Below, in pieces: positions 23,752-33,086 of a stretch of DNA of 38,244 bases. Source of the DNA: Vibrio sp. 10N.261.55.A7. GTDB taxonomy: Bacteria; Pseudomonadota; Gammaproteobacteria; Enterobacterales; Vibrionaceae. Within the stretch, counting starts at the first letter, position 1. Each line of letters opens with the position of its first letter. Below the pieces are notes generated by a model. It ran no database searches. It saw nothing but the letters and a program-made list of their open reading frames with translations, and was not told where the DNA came from. The stretch lies in assembly GCF_002877365.1 (NCBI RefSeq), contig NZ_MCWZ01000024.1, positions 1 to 38,244 on the forward strand, read 5' to 3'. The translations under genes were made by a program, and so were the position numbers.

Positions 23752-23957
23752 AGCGTCGGGCCTTATTCAGCGGATGGACGTGAGAGTGAAGATAAGCGTC
23801 CGATAATCAATAATTTATACAATGGCTACGTGAATATCGCGCGAATAGGGGCCTCTGTACAGTGATTTTTCTGTTGGCTGAACCTTAATAAAGGCCTGAT
23901 GTTCACTATACTTATTGTGAGAGATACGGTGACAAACAGTTTGTCTATGGAGGCACA

Positions 23958-24134
23958 ATGGAACTGCATAATAGAGTCGGAGAAGTGGCGCGAATGGCTG
24001 ACAACCTAACGCTTAGAGAAGTCGCAGAAATGGGCTTCACCATCGACCTTTGTGATGAAGGATATGACCCTTCAGAGCATTGGACAATGGAAGTGTCGTC
24101 CAAGGGTTTAAACAAAGACAACCGAGAAGACTAA
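23958..24134 (+). CDS. Small soluble protein of unknown function, 58 aa
   Basis: A 59-codon frame begins with ATG 5 bases after GGAGG and ends before a strong terminator at about 24236-24281. The product is acidic and hydrophilic, has a likely N-terminal helix (about 5-25), no hydrophobic segment, and a single Cys and two Trp/Tyr-containing turns in the second half. The optimal ribosome binding site and the terminator support a real gene. No family is recognised. It lies between the divergent patatin gene and the convergent exporter operon. Confidence 0.65.
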   Translation: MELHNRVGEVARMADNLTLREVAEMGFTIDLCDEGYDPSEHWTMEVSSKGLNKDNRED

Positions 24135-24235
24135 CGCTGCTGACTTAATGCCCAAGGCTCAAGACTTAAGGCTCAATACTCAAGGCGCCACCCCGATTAG
24201 AGTGGGGACACTTATAAGCGATAAACATTGTCTGA

Positions 24236-24281
24236 AAAGAGCGATAACCGTTTGTTTCACGGTATCGCTCTTTATTTTTTT
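24236..24281 (+). terminator. Strong terminator between the small gene and the exporter operon
   Basis: A long stem (GAGCGATAACCGT with ACGGTATCGCTC, one bulged base; AAA/TTT extend it) is followed by TTTATTTTTTT. It fits termination of the small gene at 23958. It may also work for the exporter operon on the minus strand, because the stem starts with AAAA on the plus strand. Confidence 0.8.
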
Positions 24282-24414
24282 CGTTTAATTTTCACCTTCT
24301 ATTGTCTGTAGGGTGCAGCGAATCCGCGAGAAAGCCGACTAGGTAATCGGCTTATCAGATCTATTGTGCGATTCACTTCTACCCTGTACTCGTTCATCCC
24401 TTTAAGTGGTGTAT

Positions 24415-25563
24415 TTAGCGTCTCGATTGGCGAGAGTGATGACTGGGCTTAATCGTGAGATAGAGTGTAACCACGGCCCATACTCCAACAAGCAGCCATA
24501 ATTGTGAGAACTGACTTGAGACTTGCGGCCAACTTGCCCCCATCTGATTCAACGATAGAAATCCAGGAATGGCTGAGCTACTCGGGAATATCTGAGCCAA
24601 CCAGTTTAAGGCGGGTGGGATCATTTCTGGTGGCCAAATAAACCCAGCAAGAAAGATAAGTGGCATTGAACTGATGAGTACGACAACCGTAACGTATTCG
24701 CTTCTTGGCACCCAGTTGCCGAGCGCGTAGCCAATGAAGCATGACGCGAGCAAAAAAGGCACTAATAAAGCGATGAGTTCACCTGGATTGGCGAGCGTGT
24801 TTATTCCGTGCATGCTGAAACTGCTGCCAAAATAGAACGCGCTCATCACCAGATAAACCGCAACCAACATCAGCGTTCTTATTGAGAGCACGGTGATCTG
24901 TGTTCGATAACTCCATGACTGAGCGACGTCTTTTTGCGCGGCAACGAGTAACCCTGCTGCCATTACCAAGGTTTGTTGCAAGATAAGCACAAACACCGCG
25001 GGGACAACGTAGTCAACGTAGCCCATACGTGGGTTAAACGTTGGTTTTAGGTTTGATTCTACGCTGGTGTATTGATGGCTTGCGGAGATAAGAGGCGCGC
25101 CCTCTGCAAGCATTTTGGATATTTTAACTTCTGCCCCGAGCGTTGCCCCAGTTTGCGCTAAGCCTTCTACAAGAGTGCCGTACACTAGGAAATAAGACGC
25201 ATCACCGGCATAGGCGAGGGTAGGGCTTACACCGAGCATGAGATCTTTGTAGAAGTTTTCTGGAATAACCAAGATACCGCTGACTTTACCGTCAATAAAC
25301 GCCAGTCGTGCATCTTCAATACTGTGGTCTCGCCGGGTAATGGTCACTTGAGGGGTAGCGTCGACCATTCTTTCAAGCTTCAAACTGATGGCGCTTTTGT
25401 CGAGGTTAACCACCGATATTTTTTGCTCTAATGGCGATTGCTGTGCATAGGGCAATGGGTAAAGGAACGAATAGAATATGACGCCTCCAAACACCGTCAA
25501 AACGACGGCTTTATTGGTAAGAAAGGCGACTATTTCCTGTTTCAGCAACGTTAAAAAACTCAT
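24415..25563 (-). CDS. ABC-2 type transporter permease, last gene of exporter operon
   Basis: A 382-residue inner-membrane protein of the YhhJ/ABC2 type. It has one N-terminal span (about 18-36), a periplasmic domain of about 140 residues and five further spans in the C-terminal half. Its start overlaps the previous permease gene by 4 bases (ATGA). With the other permease it should form the membrane core of an exporter linked to the HlyD and TolC genes of the same operon. No ATP-binding motif is present in it and no ATPase gene is in the operon. The cargo is unknown; related systems move drugs or envelope compounds. Confidence 0.85.
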   Translation of the reverse strand: MSFLTLLKQEIVAFLTNKAVVLTVFGGVIFYSFLYPLPYAQQSPLEQKISVVNLDKSAISLKLERMVDATPQVTITRRDHSIEDARLAFIDGKVSGILVIPENFYKDLMLGVSPTLAYAGDASYFLVYGTLVEGLAQTGATLGAEVKISKMLAEGAPLISASHQYTSVESNLKPTFNPRMGYVDYVVPAVFVLILQQTLVMAAGLLVAAQKDVAQSWSYRTQITVLSIRTLMLVAVYLVMSAFYFGSSFSMHGINTLANPGELIALLVPFLLASCFIGYALGNWVPRSEYVTVVVLISSMPLIFLAGFIWPPEMIPPALNWLAQIFPSSSAIPGFLSLNQMGASWPQVSSQFSQLWLLVGVWAVVTLYLTIKPSHHSRQSRR

Positions 25564-26789
25564 AGTGCGCGCTCCTTAGAGGCTGAAGATAAAGAGGCAT
25601 CCTTTATCTCTTTAGACTGACTCTCTGCGTTCCCCATTGCGGGAGTGCTAACCAAAGTTGACTGCTTGAGACGCACTTTTATCAGCGCAATACACCCGAC
25701 AGCGACGACGAAGTAACCGAGCATTGGAAGTAAATGTTTGACCGATTCCAGTGTGGTCAGTGCATAGTTGGCCTGAGAAACCTGCACCTCAATGTAGTGG
25801 CTGATGGGCAGCAAGGAACGCCATCCCTGCGCGATGATGTTCATGTCTGTTACTGGGAATGTGATGCCCATAAAAGCAAAGCTTGGCGCCGTAAAAGCAC
25901 CAGCAAAACTCATCGCGCGAGTCGCATCTAACGTTAAGAAAAAGAACAAGCATCCCATGATGATGCATGACAAAACGGTTGCCCACTGCGCGATAATAAT
26001 AGCGAAAATAGAACCATGAAACGGCCAATCGAGCCAAACGTAAAACCACGCAAGAAAGAGCGCGCCTTGAATGGAAAAAATGATGGCTGCCCCTTTTAGC
26101 GTATGGATCAGTTGCATTGTTGGTGAGTGTGCAAGCCATCGGTCTAGAGTGCGATGATGGCGCAAGTTTGTTGCTAATATCAGTATGGTACTGGCCACCA
26201 TAACGACCTGCCATAATGCTGGGACAATCGCGGTCACTAGAAACTGCCCGTAATGGGTGTTTTTGTTAAAAAGCGCCGTAATTTGAGTTTGGATCGGCAC
26301 CGCCTTTGCCATGGCGGATCGAATGGTTGTATCGCCACTGGTTAGCTGTTTGCCGGTTTCGATTGACGCATTGAAATAGCCCATTGATTGTGTGACGGCT
26401 GAGCTTATCAAACGCCCGACCAAGATCGCCTGCGTGTTATAGAAGGTCGACACCTTAGGCTTGGCTTGTTTGTAGATCGTTTTATCGAAATTCTTTGGTA
26501 TCACCATATAGGCGTAGATATCACTTTCGATGAGCGCTTGTTTCGCTTGCATCACATCGCTGTAGACGGTTTCCACGCTTAACGTTGGAGAGGCGTCGAG
26601 CTGGTGAGTCAATTGGTATGACAGTGACGAACGTGATAGATCGACGACACCAATAGGCAGGTCACGAGCAATACCAGAGGAGAATATCCCCCAGATACAC
26701 AACGCCAAAGCGATGGGTATCCAAGTTATGCAGGCAACGAGCCATCTGTCGTTCTTAATAATCTGGTACTGCTGTTGTAAGTGCTTCAT
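25560..26789 (-). CDS. ABC-2 type transporter permease, third gene of exporter operon
   Basis: A 409-residue protein with the same layout as its downstream neighbour: an N-terminal span (about 20-37), a periplasmic domain (about 40-190) with the VVDLSRSSLSYQL region typical of these permeases, and then about five spans, ending in a Ser/Lys-rich cytoplasmic tail. It starts one base after the HlyD gene stop and overlaps the next permease by 4 bases. The two permeases probably form a heterodimer. It has no nucleotide-binding domain. Confidence 0.85.
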   Translation of the reverse strand: MKHLQQQYQIIKNDRWLVACITWIPIALALCIWGIFSSGIARDLPIGVVDLSRSSLSYQLTHQLDASPTLSVETVYSDVMQAKQALIESDIYAYMVIPKNFDKTIYKQAKPKVSTFYNTQAILVGRLISSAVTQSMGYFNASIETGKQLTSGDTTIRSAMAKAVPIQTQITALFNKNTHYGQFLVTAIVPALWQVVMVASTILILATNLRHHRTLDRWLAHSPTMQLIHTLKGAAIIFSIQGALFLAWFYVWLDWPFHGSIFAIIIAQWATVLSCIIMGCLFFFLTLDATRAMSFAGAFTAPSFAFMGITFPVTDMNIIAQGWRSLLPISHYIEVQVSQANYALTTLESVKHLLPMLGYFVVAVGCIALIKVRLKQSTLVSTPAMGNAESQSKEIKDASLSSASKERAL

Positions 26790-26790
26790 G

Positions 26791-27786
26791 CTAATTCACT
26801 GAGTTTTCGCTAGGTAACTCAACCACAAGACTCATCCCCATGCGAAATGGCAGATCGGTCTCGACAGGGTGTGCTTCGACTTCAAAGGTGCGGAGATCGA
26901 AACCTTGAGAGGCGTCTGTTGAGCGCCACGTTGCGAAATCGCCCATCACGGCAGTATGCGTAACAGCAAAAGTGACGGTTTTGTCTAGTGCGGGTAAATA
27001 GGCGTCAAATTGCGAGCCTTTCGCGAAGTGTTTTAGGTAATCTTCGCGCACGTTGAGAACGGCCCATGCATCTTTGGTGTCTATCACGGTAACCACAGGG
27101 AAGCCTTGCGGCGCAAGTTCGCCACTTTGAAGTAATACTTGCGAAACCTCGCCATCAAACCAACTCTCGATTTGTGTGTCAGCAGCGAATGCTTCCACTT
27201 CTGCGACAGCGCCAGCTGCCATCACCGCTTTTTCGGCCGCTGCTAATTTGGTCTCATCACGCGCGCCTTCTTTGGTCATCTGATACATTTGAAATGCAGC
27301 ACTTTGAGAGTATTTGGCCGCTTGCCACTGTGTTTTCACTTCGTCGCGCTTTTGCTCGGCAACCACGCCGTCATTGAATAAGCTGTTCACTCGTTGATAG
27401 GTCTTTTCAAGCAAATCAGCCGCGGCTTTCGCTTTTTGCCATTGATCTTTGGCCGCTTGGATTTGTTGGGTACGAGCGCCTTTGTTCGCTTCTGAAGCCA
27501 GAGCCCCCGCTGCTTTTTCTCCGGCGATCGCTTGAGCAAGTTTCGCGTCGATTTCTGGGCTGTGCAGCGTAAAGATCAACTGCCCTTGCTCCACCGTATC
27601 GCCTTTGCGAACCATCACTTGATCAACACGTCCTGCTACCTTCGAGGAAATGCTGTATTGCTGAGCTTCTATCATGCCTTGCAATCGAATCGGTTTAGGT
27701 TGGTAAGCCTGATAGAACCCAACGCCAACCCAAGTAACAAACCCCGCAACAAGAAGTGACGCCAGTATTGGTTTTAGAGATTTCAT
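26791..27786 (-). CDS. HlyD/EmrA family periplasmic adaptor
   Basis: A 331-residue membrane-fusion protein. An N-terminal anchor or uncleaved signal (about residues 8-28) leads to a biotinyl/lipoyl-like hairpin motif (about 40-75, SSKVAGRVDQVMVRKGDTVEQGQ in pieces), an alpha-helical hairpin or coiled coil (about 78-195, rich in Ala, Lys and Gln), and the beta-barrel domain (about 200-325). It should bridge the inner-membrane permeases to the TolC-type channel. It overlaps the TolC gene by 4 bases (ATGA). Confidence 0.92.
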   Translation of the reverse strand: MKSLKPILASLLVAGFVTWVGVGFYQAYQPKPIRLQGMIEAQQYSISSKVAGRVDQVMVRKGDTVEQGQLIFTLHSPEIDAKLAQAIAGEKAAGALASEANKGARTQQIQAAKDQWQKAKAAADLLEKTYQRVNSLFNDGVVAEQKRDEVKTQWQAAKYSQSAAFQMYQMTKEGARDETKLAAAEKAVMAAGAVAEVEAFAADTQIESWFDGEVSQVLLQSGELAPQGFPVVTVIDTKDAWAVLNVREDYLKHFAKGSQFDAYLPALDKTVTFAVTHTAVMGDFATWRSTDASQGFDLRTFEVEAHPVETDLPFRMGMSLVVELPSENSVN

Positions 27787-29255
27787 AGTGATTCCTTGTT
27801 TGAAGAGCGAGACGTGTTTAAGGGTTGGTTGTTATTGGTGTCTGAAAGCAGACTAACGGTTATATGGCTGTTGGACTGATACTGCGGGTAAGTATTCATT
27901 TCGCTTGTCAGCGCCAAAAGCTTGGTGAGAGAGACAAGGTATTGGAAACGAGCAGCGGATTGCTGGGTCTGAATACTGGCCAAATAAAGTTGGGCATCGA
28001 CCACCTCAAGTGAGGTAGATAGACCTTGCTTAAAGGCTTTCTCTCGTAAACTTAGGTTTTCACCCGCGAGCGCAATGCTTGATTCAAGCCCAAGCACTTC
28101 ATCGATGGATTGCTGCGCTTCAAGGTAGGTTTTCTGCACCAGAACCGAGAGGTCTTCACGTGCTTGCGACTTTAAGTGACGAACTTGTTGCACCATGCTG
28201 TTAGCAGCTTTCACTGTATCGCTGCGGCCTGATGTTTCGATGATGGGAATGCTCACGCCGACGCCCACCATCCAATCGGGTTTCATTTGGCTCGCCAACG
28301 TGTCGTCTTCATGCAAACTGTAATCACCATAGAGGTAAACCTCAGGGTAGTACTTTCCTTTCTCCGCTTTAATAAAACTGCTGGCCTGCAGCTCTTTGGC
28401 ATTCAACAGATCTAAACCAGGGTAAGTGTTGAGCGTTTGGTCGATGAAGACCTGCATCGGAGGCAGAGATTGATTGATAAACAGGGCATCTGATGGATCA
28501 ACGACACTGGATTGCGCCAGAATCTTACTCAGTGCTGATTGGGCGATGTCTAAGTTGCTTTGTGCTTTTCGTGTATCGACTTTCGCTTTATCAAACGATG
28601 CCTCTGCTTGAAGACGCTCAACTCGCGCTATTTGGCCTTGTTGTTCTAGTTTGACGGCGAAGTCGAGGTGCTGAGCGAGTCCACTCTCCACGGCTTTTCG
28701 AGTTGTCAGAACTTCTCGCGCTAGCACCACTGAGAAATAATACTTGCTCAAGTCTTCATAGCGCGCTTGGGTTTCCATCTCAAACTGACTCTTCGCTTCT
28801 GCAGTTTGACCTTTTGCTGCATCTTGCGCTGCCGTGATACGGCCACCAGTAAAAATAGGCCAAACCGCTCGAATAGAGGACGTGAAAATGTCTTTCTCTG
28901 CCACGGTTGTTTCAATGCCACCGAGAATGGGCAACAGGCTCGACATCATAGCCGCTGACGCGCCGCCAATATGAGGGAAACTGGTTGCTTCGGCCAGTTG
29001 TGAACCCGTTACGGTGACGTCGTTATCGAGTCGTGTGTAGTTCGCGCCCAGTGTGACAGAAGGAAGGTTGAGATTCCCTTTGGCTTGCTCTAAGTGCTGG
29101 TAGCTTTCTACGTTGGCTTTTTGTGCGGCAAGCGAATGGTTGTTTTCTTGTAAGAGCTGCCACGCCTGATCAAAGGTGATGGGAGCAGCCATTGCTGAAG
29201 TTGAGGTCAGGCTTATGATGAGCATGCTCAACGATGAAATAGAATGTCGTATCAT
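27783..29255 (-). CDS. TolC family outer-membrane efflux protein, first gene of exporter operon
   Basis: A 490-residue protein with a signal peptide (about residues 1-23, AMA-AP) and the twofold helical repeat of outer-membrane efflux proteins, rich in Ala, Gln and Leu. It should be the outer-membrane exit duct for the adaptor and permeases that follow, with which it overlaps. It is longer than the family minimum owing to a C-terminal polar tail of about 45 residues. The Shine-Dalgarno sequence before ATG 29255 is poor, and no promoter was located in the 130 bases between it and the sulfatase terminator. Confidence 0.92.
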   Translation of the reverse strand: MIRHSISSLSMLIISLTSTSAMAAPITFDQAWQLLQENNHSLAAQKANVESYQHLEQAKGNLNLPSVTLGANYTRLDNDVTVTGSQLAEATSFPHIGGASAAMMSSLLPILGGIETTVAEKDIFTSSIRAVWPIFTGGRITAAQDAAKGQTAEAKSQFEMETQARYEDLSKYYFSVVLAREVLTTRKAVESGLAQHLDFAVKLEQQGQIARVERLQAEASFDKAKVDTRKAQSNLDIAQSALSKILAQSSVVDPSDALFINQSLPPMQVFIDQTLNTYPGLDLLNAKELQASSFIKAEKGKYYPEVYLYGDYSLHEDDTLASQMKPDWMVGVGVSIPIIETSGRSDTVKAANSMVQQVRHLKSQAREDLSVLVQKTYLEAQQSIDEVLGLESSIALAGENLSLREKAFKQGLSTSLEVVDAQLYLASIQTQQSAARFQYLVSLTKLLALTSEMNTYPQYQSNSHITVSLLSDTNNNQPLNTSRSSNKESL

Positions 29256-29380
29256 TCTGAATACCAGAAATTAGAGTAATAACTCTAATATACAGGATTT
29301 ACCAAATAGTGCGATGCTTTTTACACCAGTTAAATCTAATCAATGACGGTAAGACAGAGTAGGGGTGTGGGTCGATGAAC

Positions 29381-29418
29381 GACAAAAAAAGCCTGAGACT
29401 TATATAGGCTCAGGCTTT
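29381..29418 (-). terminator. Terminator of the minus-strand sulfatase gene
   Basis: A perfect 10-bp stem (AAAGCCTGAG and CTCAGGCTTT, 11-base loop) runs into seven T on the minus strand. It lies about 60 bases after the sulfatase stop and isolates it from the TolC operon downstream. Confidence 0.88.
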
Positions 29419-29431
29419 CAATGAGTGGATG

Positions 29432-29463
29432 ACTCAATCACTCAATCACTCAATCACTCAATA
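29432..29463. repeat. Short tandem repeat, 8-bp unit, four copies
   Basis: ACTCAATC occurs three times exactly, and a fourth copy differs in its last base. It lies in the 3' untranslated part between the sulfatase stop and its terminator. It is outside any coding frame. Confidence 0.8.
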
Positions 29464-29479
29464 ACTATTGCTTAGTGAG

Positions 29480-31045
29480 TTACTGCATCACTTTTTGGTT
29501 CACTTGCTCAAGCAATTGAAGCTTGCTTTGCAGCATTAAAGTGTTTTGGTTGAAGTTACCAGGGTTCAACACTTGGCTGTTTTGCATTGGGTAGCCTGGC
29601 AGCGTTGCCATGAAGTCTTGAATTTGCCCAGCGACTGGAACAAATAGCCACATGTTGTCTGCCATCCAACGTAGGTACATGCCAGATTCGTGTGGTGCTT
29701 TCTCGAATGGGTCAGCACGTAGGTGAACAACTTGTGGCCAGTTTGGTTGGAAACGAACGGCATCAACAATGTTGCCTTCCATGACCGCGAATGAAATCTT
29801 GAAGTCATTCCAACGCACTGCGTTTAGCTCGGCATTCGCAGAGAAGTAAAGCATGCTCTCACGCGGGCCTTTGTCTTCTTTGCCTTCAAAGTAAGGTAGG
29901 AAGTTGTAGCCATCTAGGTGAACACGCCAATCTTTATTGTTGTAACGAGCACCTTTATCAGACGCGAGTTTCTCAACCACTTTATCATCGCCCGCAGCGG
30001 CGAGAAGGGTTGGAATCCAGTCTTGGTGACCCATGATGTCGTTGATCTTAGTTCCTGGTTCGATTGTGCCAGGCCAGCGAACAAGTTGCGGTACACGCAT
30101 ACCACCTTCAAAGGTTGTCCCTTTTTCACCGTGGAAGTAGGTTGCGCCGCCATCAGGCCAAGATACGGTTTCTGCGCCATTATCCGTTGAGTAGATAACA
30201 ATGGTGTTGTCAGCAATGTCTAGCTCATCAAGTTTGTCTAGAAGAATGCCCACGTGGTCATCGTGCTCTAACATACCGTCAGCATAGATACTGATGCCTG
30301 AAGCGCCCTGGTATTTCTCTTGTAGACGAGTCCAAACGTGCATGCGAGTGGTGTTGTGCCAAATGAAGAACGGCTTGTCCGCTTTCACCGCTTTTTCCAT
30401 GAAGGCTAGAGATTCTTCTAGGAACTCTTCATCCGCGTGCTCCATACGCTTACGCGTCATAGGGCCTGTATCTTCGATCTTACCGTCAGCAGTAGACTTG
30501 ATGACACCGCGAGGGCCAAAGTTCTTACGAAACTCTGGGTCTTTCGGGTAGTAGTATGTTTCTGGCTCTTCTTCCGCGTTTAGGTGGTATAGGTTACCGA
30601 AGAACTGGTCAAAACCGTGGTTCGTTGGAAGGTGTTTATCTTGGTCACCCATGTGGTTCTTACCGAACTGAGCCGTCATGTAGCCTTGCTCTTTCAGAAG
30701 GTCAGCAATCGTAGGCGCCCAATCTGGAATACCGTGGTCAGAGCCTGGCATACCAATAGTCAATAGACCTGTACGGAAAGGTTCTTGACCCGTTAGGAAT
30801 GCAGCACGGCCAGCAGTACATGACTGTTGACCGTAGTGGTCAGTAAAGAGTGCGCCTTCGTTAGCAATACGGTCGATGTTCGGTGTTTCGTAACCCATCA
30901 TACCGTTGTTGTATGCACTGATGTTGAATACACCAATGTCATCACCCCAGATAGCAAGAATATTGGGTTTTTCAGCGGCAGTCACTGCTGTAGATGCGGC
31001 GAGTAAGCCAACGCCCAATGCAAGTTTATTGATTTGGGTAGCCAT
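29480..31045 (-). CDS. Secreted sulfatase (arylsulfatase-like)
   Basis: A 521-residue protein with a signal peptide (about 1-23). Metal-site residues include Asp35-Asp36 in GDDIG and the DN pair in YSTDNG. The sulfatase signature C-T-A-G-R is at 76-80, where Cys76 would be turned into formylglycine by a maturation enzyme, which is not encoded in this window. FGKNHMGD supplies the active-site Lys and His. It hydrolyses a sulfate ester in the periplasm or outside the cell; the substrate is unknown. It closely resembles the divergent sulfatase at 31389 over its whole length, so the two arose by duplication. The start has GGAG 6 bases upstream. Confidence 0.92.
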   Translation of the reverse strand: MATQINKLALGVGLLAASTAVTAAEKPNILAIWGDDIGVFNISAYNNGMMGYETPNIDRIANEGALFTDHYGQQSCTAGRAAFLTGQEPFRTGLLTIGMPGSDHGIPDWAPTIADLLKEQGYMTAQFGKNHMGDQDKHLPTNHGFDQFFGNLYHLNAEEEPETYYYPKDPEFRKNFGPRGVIKSTADGKIEDTGPMTRKRMEHADEEFLEESLAFMEKAVKADKPFFIWHNTTRMHVWTRLQEKYQGASGISIYADGMLEHDDHVGILLDKLDELDIADNTIVIYSTDNGAETVSWPDGGATYFHGEKGTTFEGGMRVPQLVRWPGTIEPGTKINDIMGHQDWIPTLLAAAGDDKVVEKLASDKGARYNNKDWRVHLDGYNFLPYFEGKEDKGPRESMLYFSANAELNAVRWNDFKISFAVMEGNIVDAVRFQPNWPQVVHLRADPFEKAPHESGMYLRWMADNMWLFVPVAGQIQDFMATLPGYPMQNSQVLNPGNFNQNTLMLQSKLQLLEQVNQKVMQ

Positions 31046-31388
31046 AAGGACTCCAATTGTTGTTAGTGATTAATGCGTTACAACCACGCATCGTTGGCGG
31101 AACATTAATCTCTATTGGCGAATTTGTCCTTTTATAGTGACTATAACCAATTGTTATGTGTCGACATTAAGTTATTGTTATTTAATGGTATTTTAATTAG
31201 TTGGTGTAACTTGAGAATCAAATTGGGTGTGATCTGAGTCAAAAGAAGACTCATGATGAGAAAAATCTAAGATTCAAAATTGAGAATCAAAATAACAAAA
31301 ATATTAATAACTTAGTTAACCTCGATTCTGTTCGAAAAGTGAACTATATGTTTTAGGGCAGGACGCAAATAACTTAAAAGAGGTTTCT
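31046..31388. promoter_or_regulatory. Shared control region of two divergent sulfatase genes
   Basis: This 343-bp AT-rich gap contains a direct repeat TTGAGAATCAAA (31211-31222 and 31280-31291). The second copy also forms a small inverted repeat with GATTC at 31271-31275. A CRP-like site (TGTGA, 6 bases, TCAAA; 31228-31243) matches 9 of 10 core bases. Control by carbon status plus a specific regulator that binds the repeats is a reasonable guess. Confidence 0.5.
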
Positions 31389-32936
31389 ATGACAGCAAGA
31401 TATGGTGTCAAACGTCGGTTGGCTATTCTAGCCACCACATTAATGGGGGTTGCGGGCACGAGCTTCGCCGCAGACAAACCGAACATACTGGTGATTTGGG
31501 GCGATGATATTGGTCAATCTAATGTCAGTGCCTACACGTTTGGTCTAATGGGTTACAAAACGCCAAACATCGATAGCATCGCCAAAGAAGGCATGATGTT
31601 TACCGATTACTATGCAGAGCAGTCTTGTACTGCAGGCCGTTCAACGTTTATTACAGGGCAAAGTGTTTTAAGAACAGGCCTAAGTAAAGTAGGACTGCCA
31701 GGCGCTGACATTGGCTTGCAAGCCGAAGATGCCACCATTGCAGAGCTGTTAAAACCAATGGGCTATATGACAGGCCAATTTGGTAAAAACCACCTTGGCG
31801 ATAAAGACGAATTTCTTCCAACAGCACACGGGTTCGACGAATTTTTTGGCAACCTTTACCACCTGAATGCCGAAGAAGAGCCAGAGAACGAGGATTACCC
31901 GACCGATCCGGAGTTTCGTAAGAAGTTTGGCCCTCGTGGGGTAATTAAGTCTTTTGCTGATGGGAAAATTGAGGACACCGGTCCATTGACTCGTAAGCGT
32001 ATGGAAACCGTCGATGAAGAAACGCTTGAAGTCGCGCTAGATTTCATGGACAGAGCGGTCAAAGCAGATAAACCATTCTTTGTTTGGTGGAATGCCACTC
32101 GCATGCACTTTAGAACACACGTTAAAGAAGGCAACCTAGGCAAAACGGGGATCAGTTACTACGCCGACGCGATGGTTGAGCATGATAACCACGTTGGGGA
32201 GTTACTGAAAAAAGTCGATGATTTGGGCATTAAAGACAACACCATTGTTTTCTACTCTACGGATAACGGTCCACACATGAATTCGTGGCCTGATGCGGGT
32301 ACCACTCCATTCCGTGGCGAGAAAAATACCAACTGGGAAGGCGCATACCGTGTTCCTGCGATGGTACGTTGGCCGGGTAAAATTGAAGCGGGCGTTGTTT
32401 CTAACGAAATCATGCACCACATGGACTGGATGCCAACCTTCCTTGCGGCGGCAGGTGATGACCAAATCAAAGAGAAACTGCTCAAAGGGCATCAAGCTGG
32501 AGACAAAACCTTTAAGGTTCATCTTGATGGATACAACTTCCTGCCTTACCTAACGGGTGAAGAGCAAGAAAGCCGTCGAGCAGAAATTTTCTACTTTACG
32601 GATGACGGTGATCTGGCGGCACTGCGTTATAACAACTGGAAAGCAGTGTTTATGGAGCAGCGTGCAACAGGCACCATGGCTATTTGGGCGGAACCGTTTG
32701 TAACGCTCCGATTGCCTAAGCTGTTCAACCTGCGTATGGACCCATACGAGAACGCCGACATTACATCGAACACCTACTATGACTGGCTGCTTGATCATGC
32801 CTATATGTTTGTTCCAGCTCAGGCTTATGTAGGGGAGTTTCTAAAAACCTTCCAAGAGTATCCGCCGCGCCAAAAGGCTGCGAGCTTCTCTCTTGACCAG
32901 GTTATGGAAAAGCTCCAAGAAAACCCTAATAAATAG
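31389..32936 (+). CDS. Secreted sulfatase (arylsulfatase-like), paralogue of the divergent one
   Basis: A 515-residue protein with a signal peptide (about 1-27, SFA-AD). GDDIG is at 38-42, the formylglycine signature C-T-A-G-R begins at Cys80, FGKNHLGD provides the Lys and His, and YSTDNG supplies the metal-binding Asp-Asn. The whole chain aligns with the sulfatase on the other strand, including the ADGKIEDTGP and HLDGYNFLPY segments. The differences cluster in the C-terminal third, so the substrates may differ. AGAGG precedes the ATG. A terminator follows, and the cytochrome gene begins 150 bases downstream on the same strand. Confidence 0.92.
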   Translation: MTARYGVKRRLAILATTLMGVAGTSFAADKPNILVIWGDDIGQSNVSAYTFGLMGYKTPNIDSIAKEGMMFTDYYAEQSCTAGRSTFITGQSVLRTGLSKVGLPGADIGLQAEDATIAELLKPMGYMTGQFGKNHLGDKDEFLPTAHGFDEFFGNLYHLNAEEEPENEDYPTDPEFRKKFGPRGVIKSFADGKIEDTGPLTRKRMETVDEETLEVALDFMDRAVKADKPFFVWWNATRMHFRTHVKEGNLGKTGISYYADAMVEHDNHVGELLKKVDDLGIKDNTIVFYSTDNGPHMNSWPDAGTTPFRGEKNTNWEGAYRVPAMVRWPGKIEAGVVSNEIMHHMDWMPTFLAAAGDDQIKEKLLKGHQAGDKTFKVHLDGYNFLPYLTGEEQESRRAEIFYFTDDGDLAALRYNNWKAVFMEQRATGTMAIWAEPFVTLRLPKLFNLRMDPYENADITSNTYYDWLLDHAYMFVPAQAYVGEFLKTFQEYPPRQKAASFSLDQVMEKLQENPNK

Positions 32937-32952
32937 TTAGGTTATCAATAAC

Positions 32953-32980
32953 AAGGGGCTCTTTTGAGCCCTTTGTTTGA
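32953..32980 (+). terminator. Terminator after the plus-strand sulfatase
   Basis: A hairpin (AAGGGGCTC with GAGCCCTTT, 4-T loop; six GC-rich pairs plus flanking pairs) is followed by GTTTG. The T-tract is short, so read-through into the cytochrome gene is possible. Confidence 0.6.
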
Positions 32981-33086
32981 TATACGTATCAAAACCCATT
33001 TAAATTGTTCTAAAACCTTGTCTAGAAAGAAAAAAACCCTCTATCTTTGAATGATTATTTGACTCTATTCAACAGCAAGGAAAGCT

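Noticed and set aside
29432..29463. CRISPR array reading of the 8-bp repeats
   Set aside because: Units are contiguous, without spacers, and there are no cas genes.
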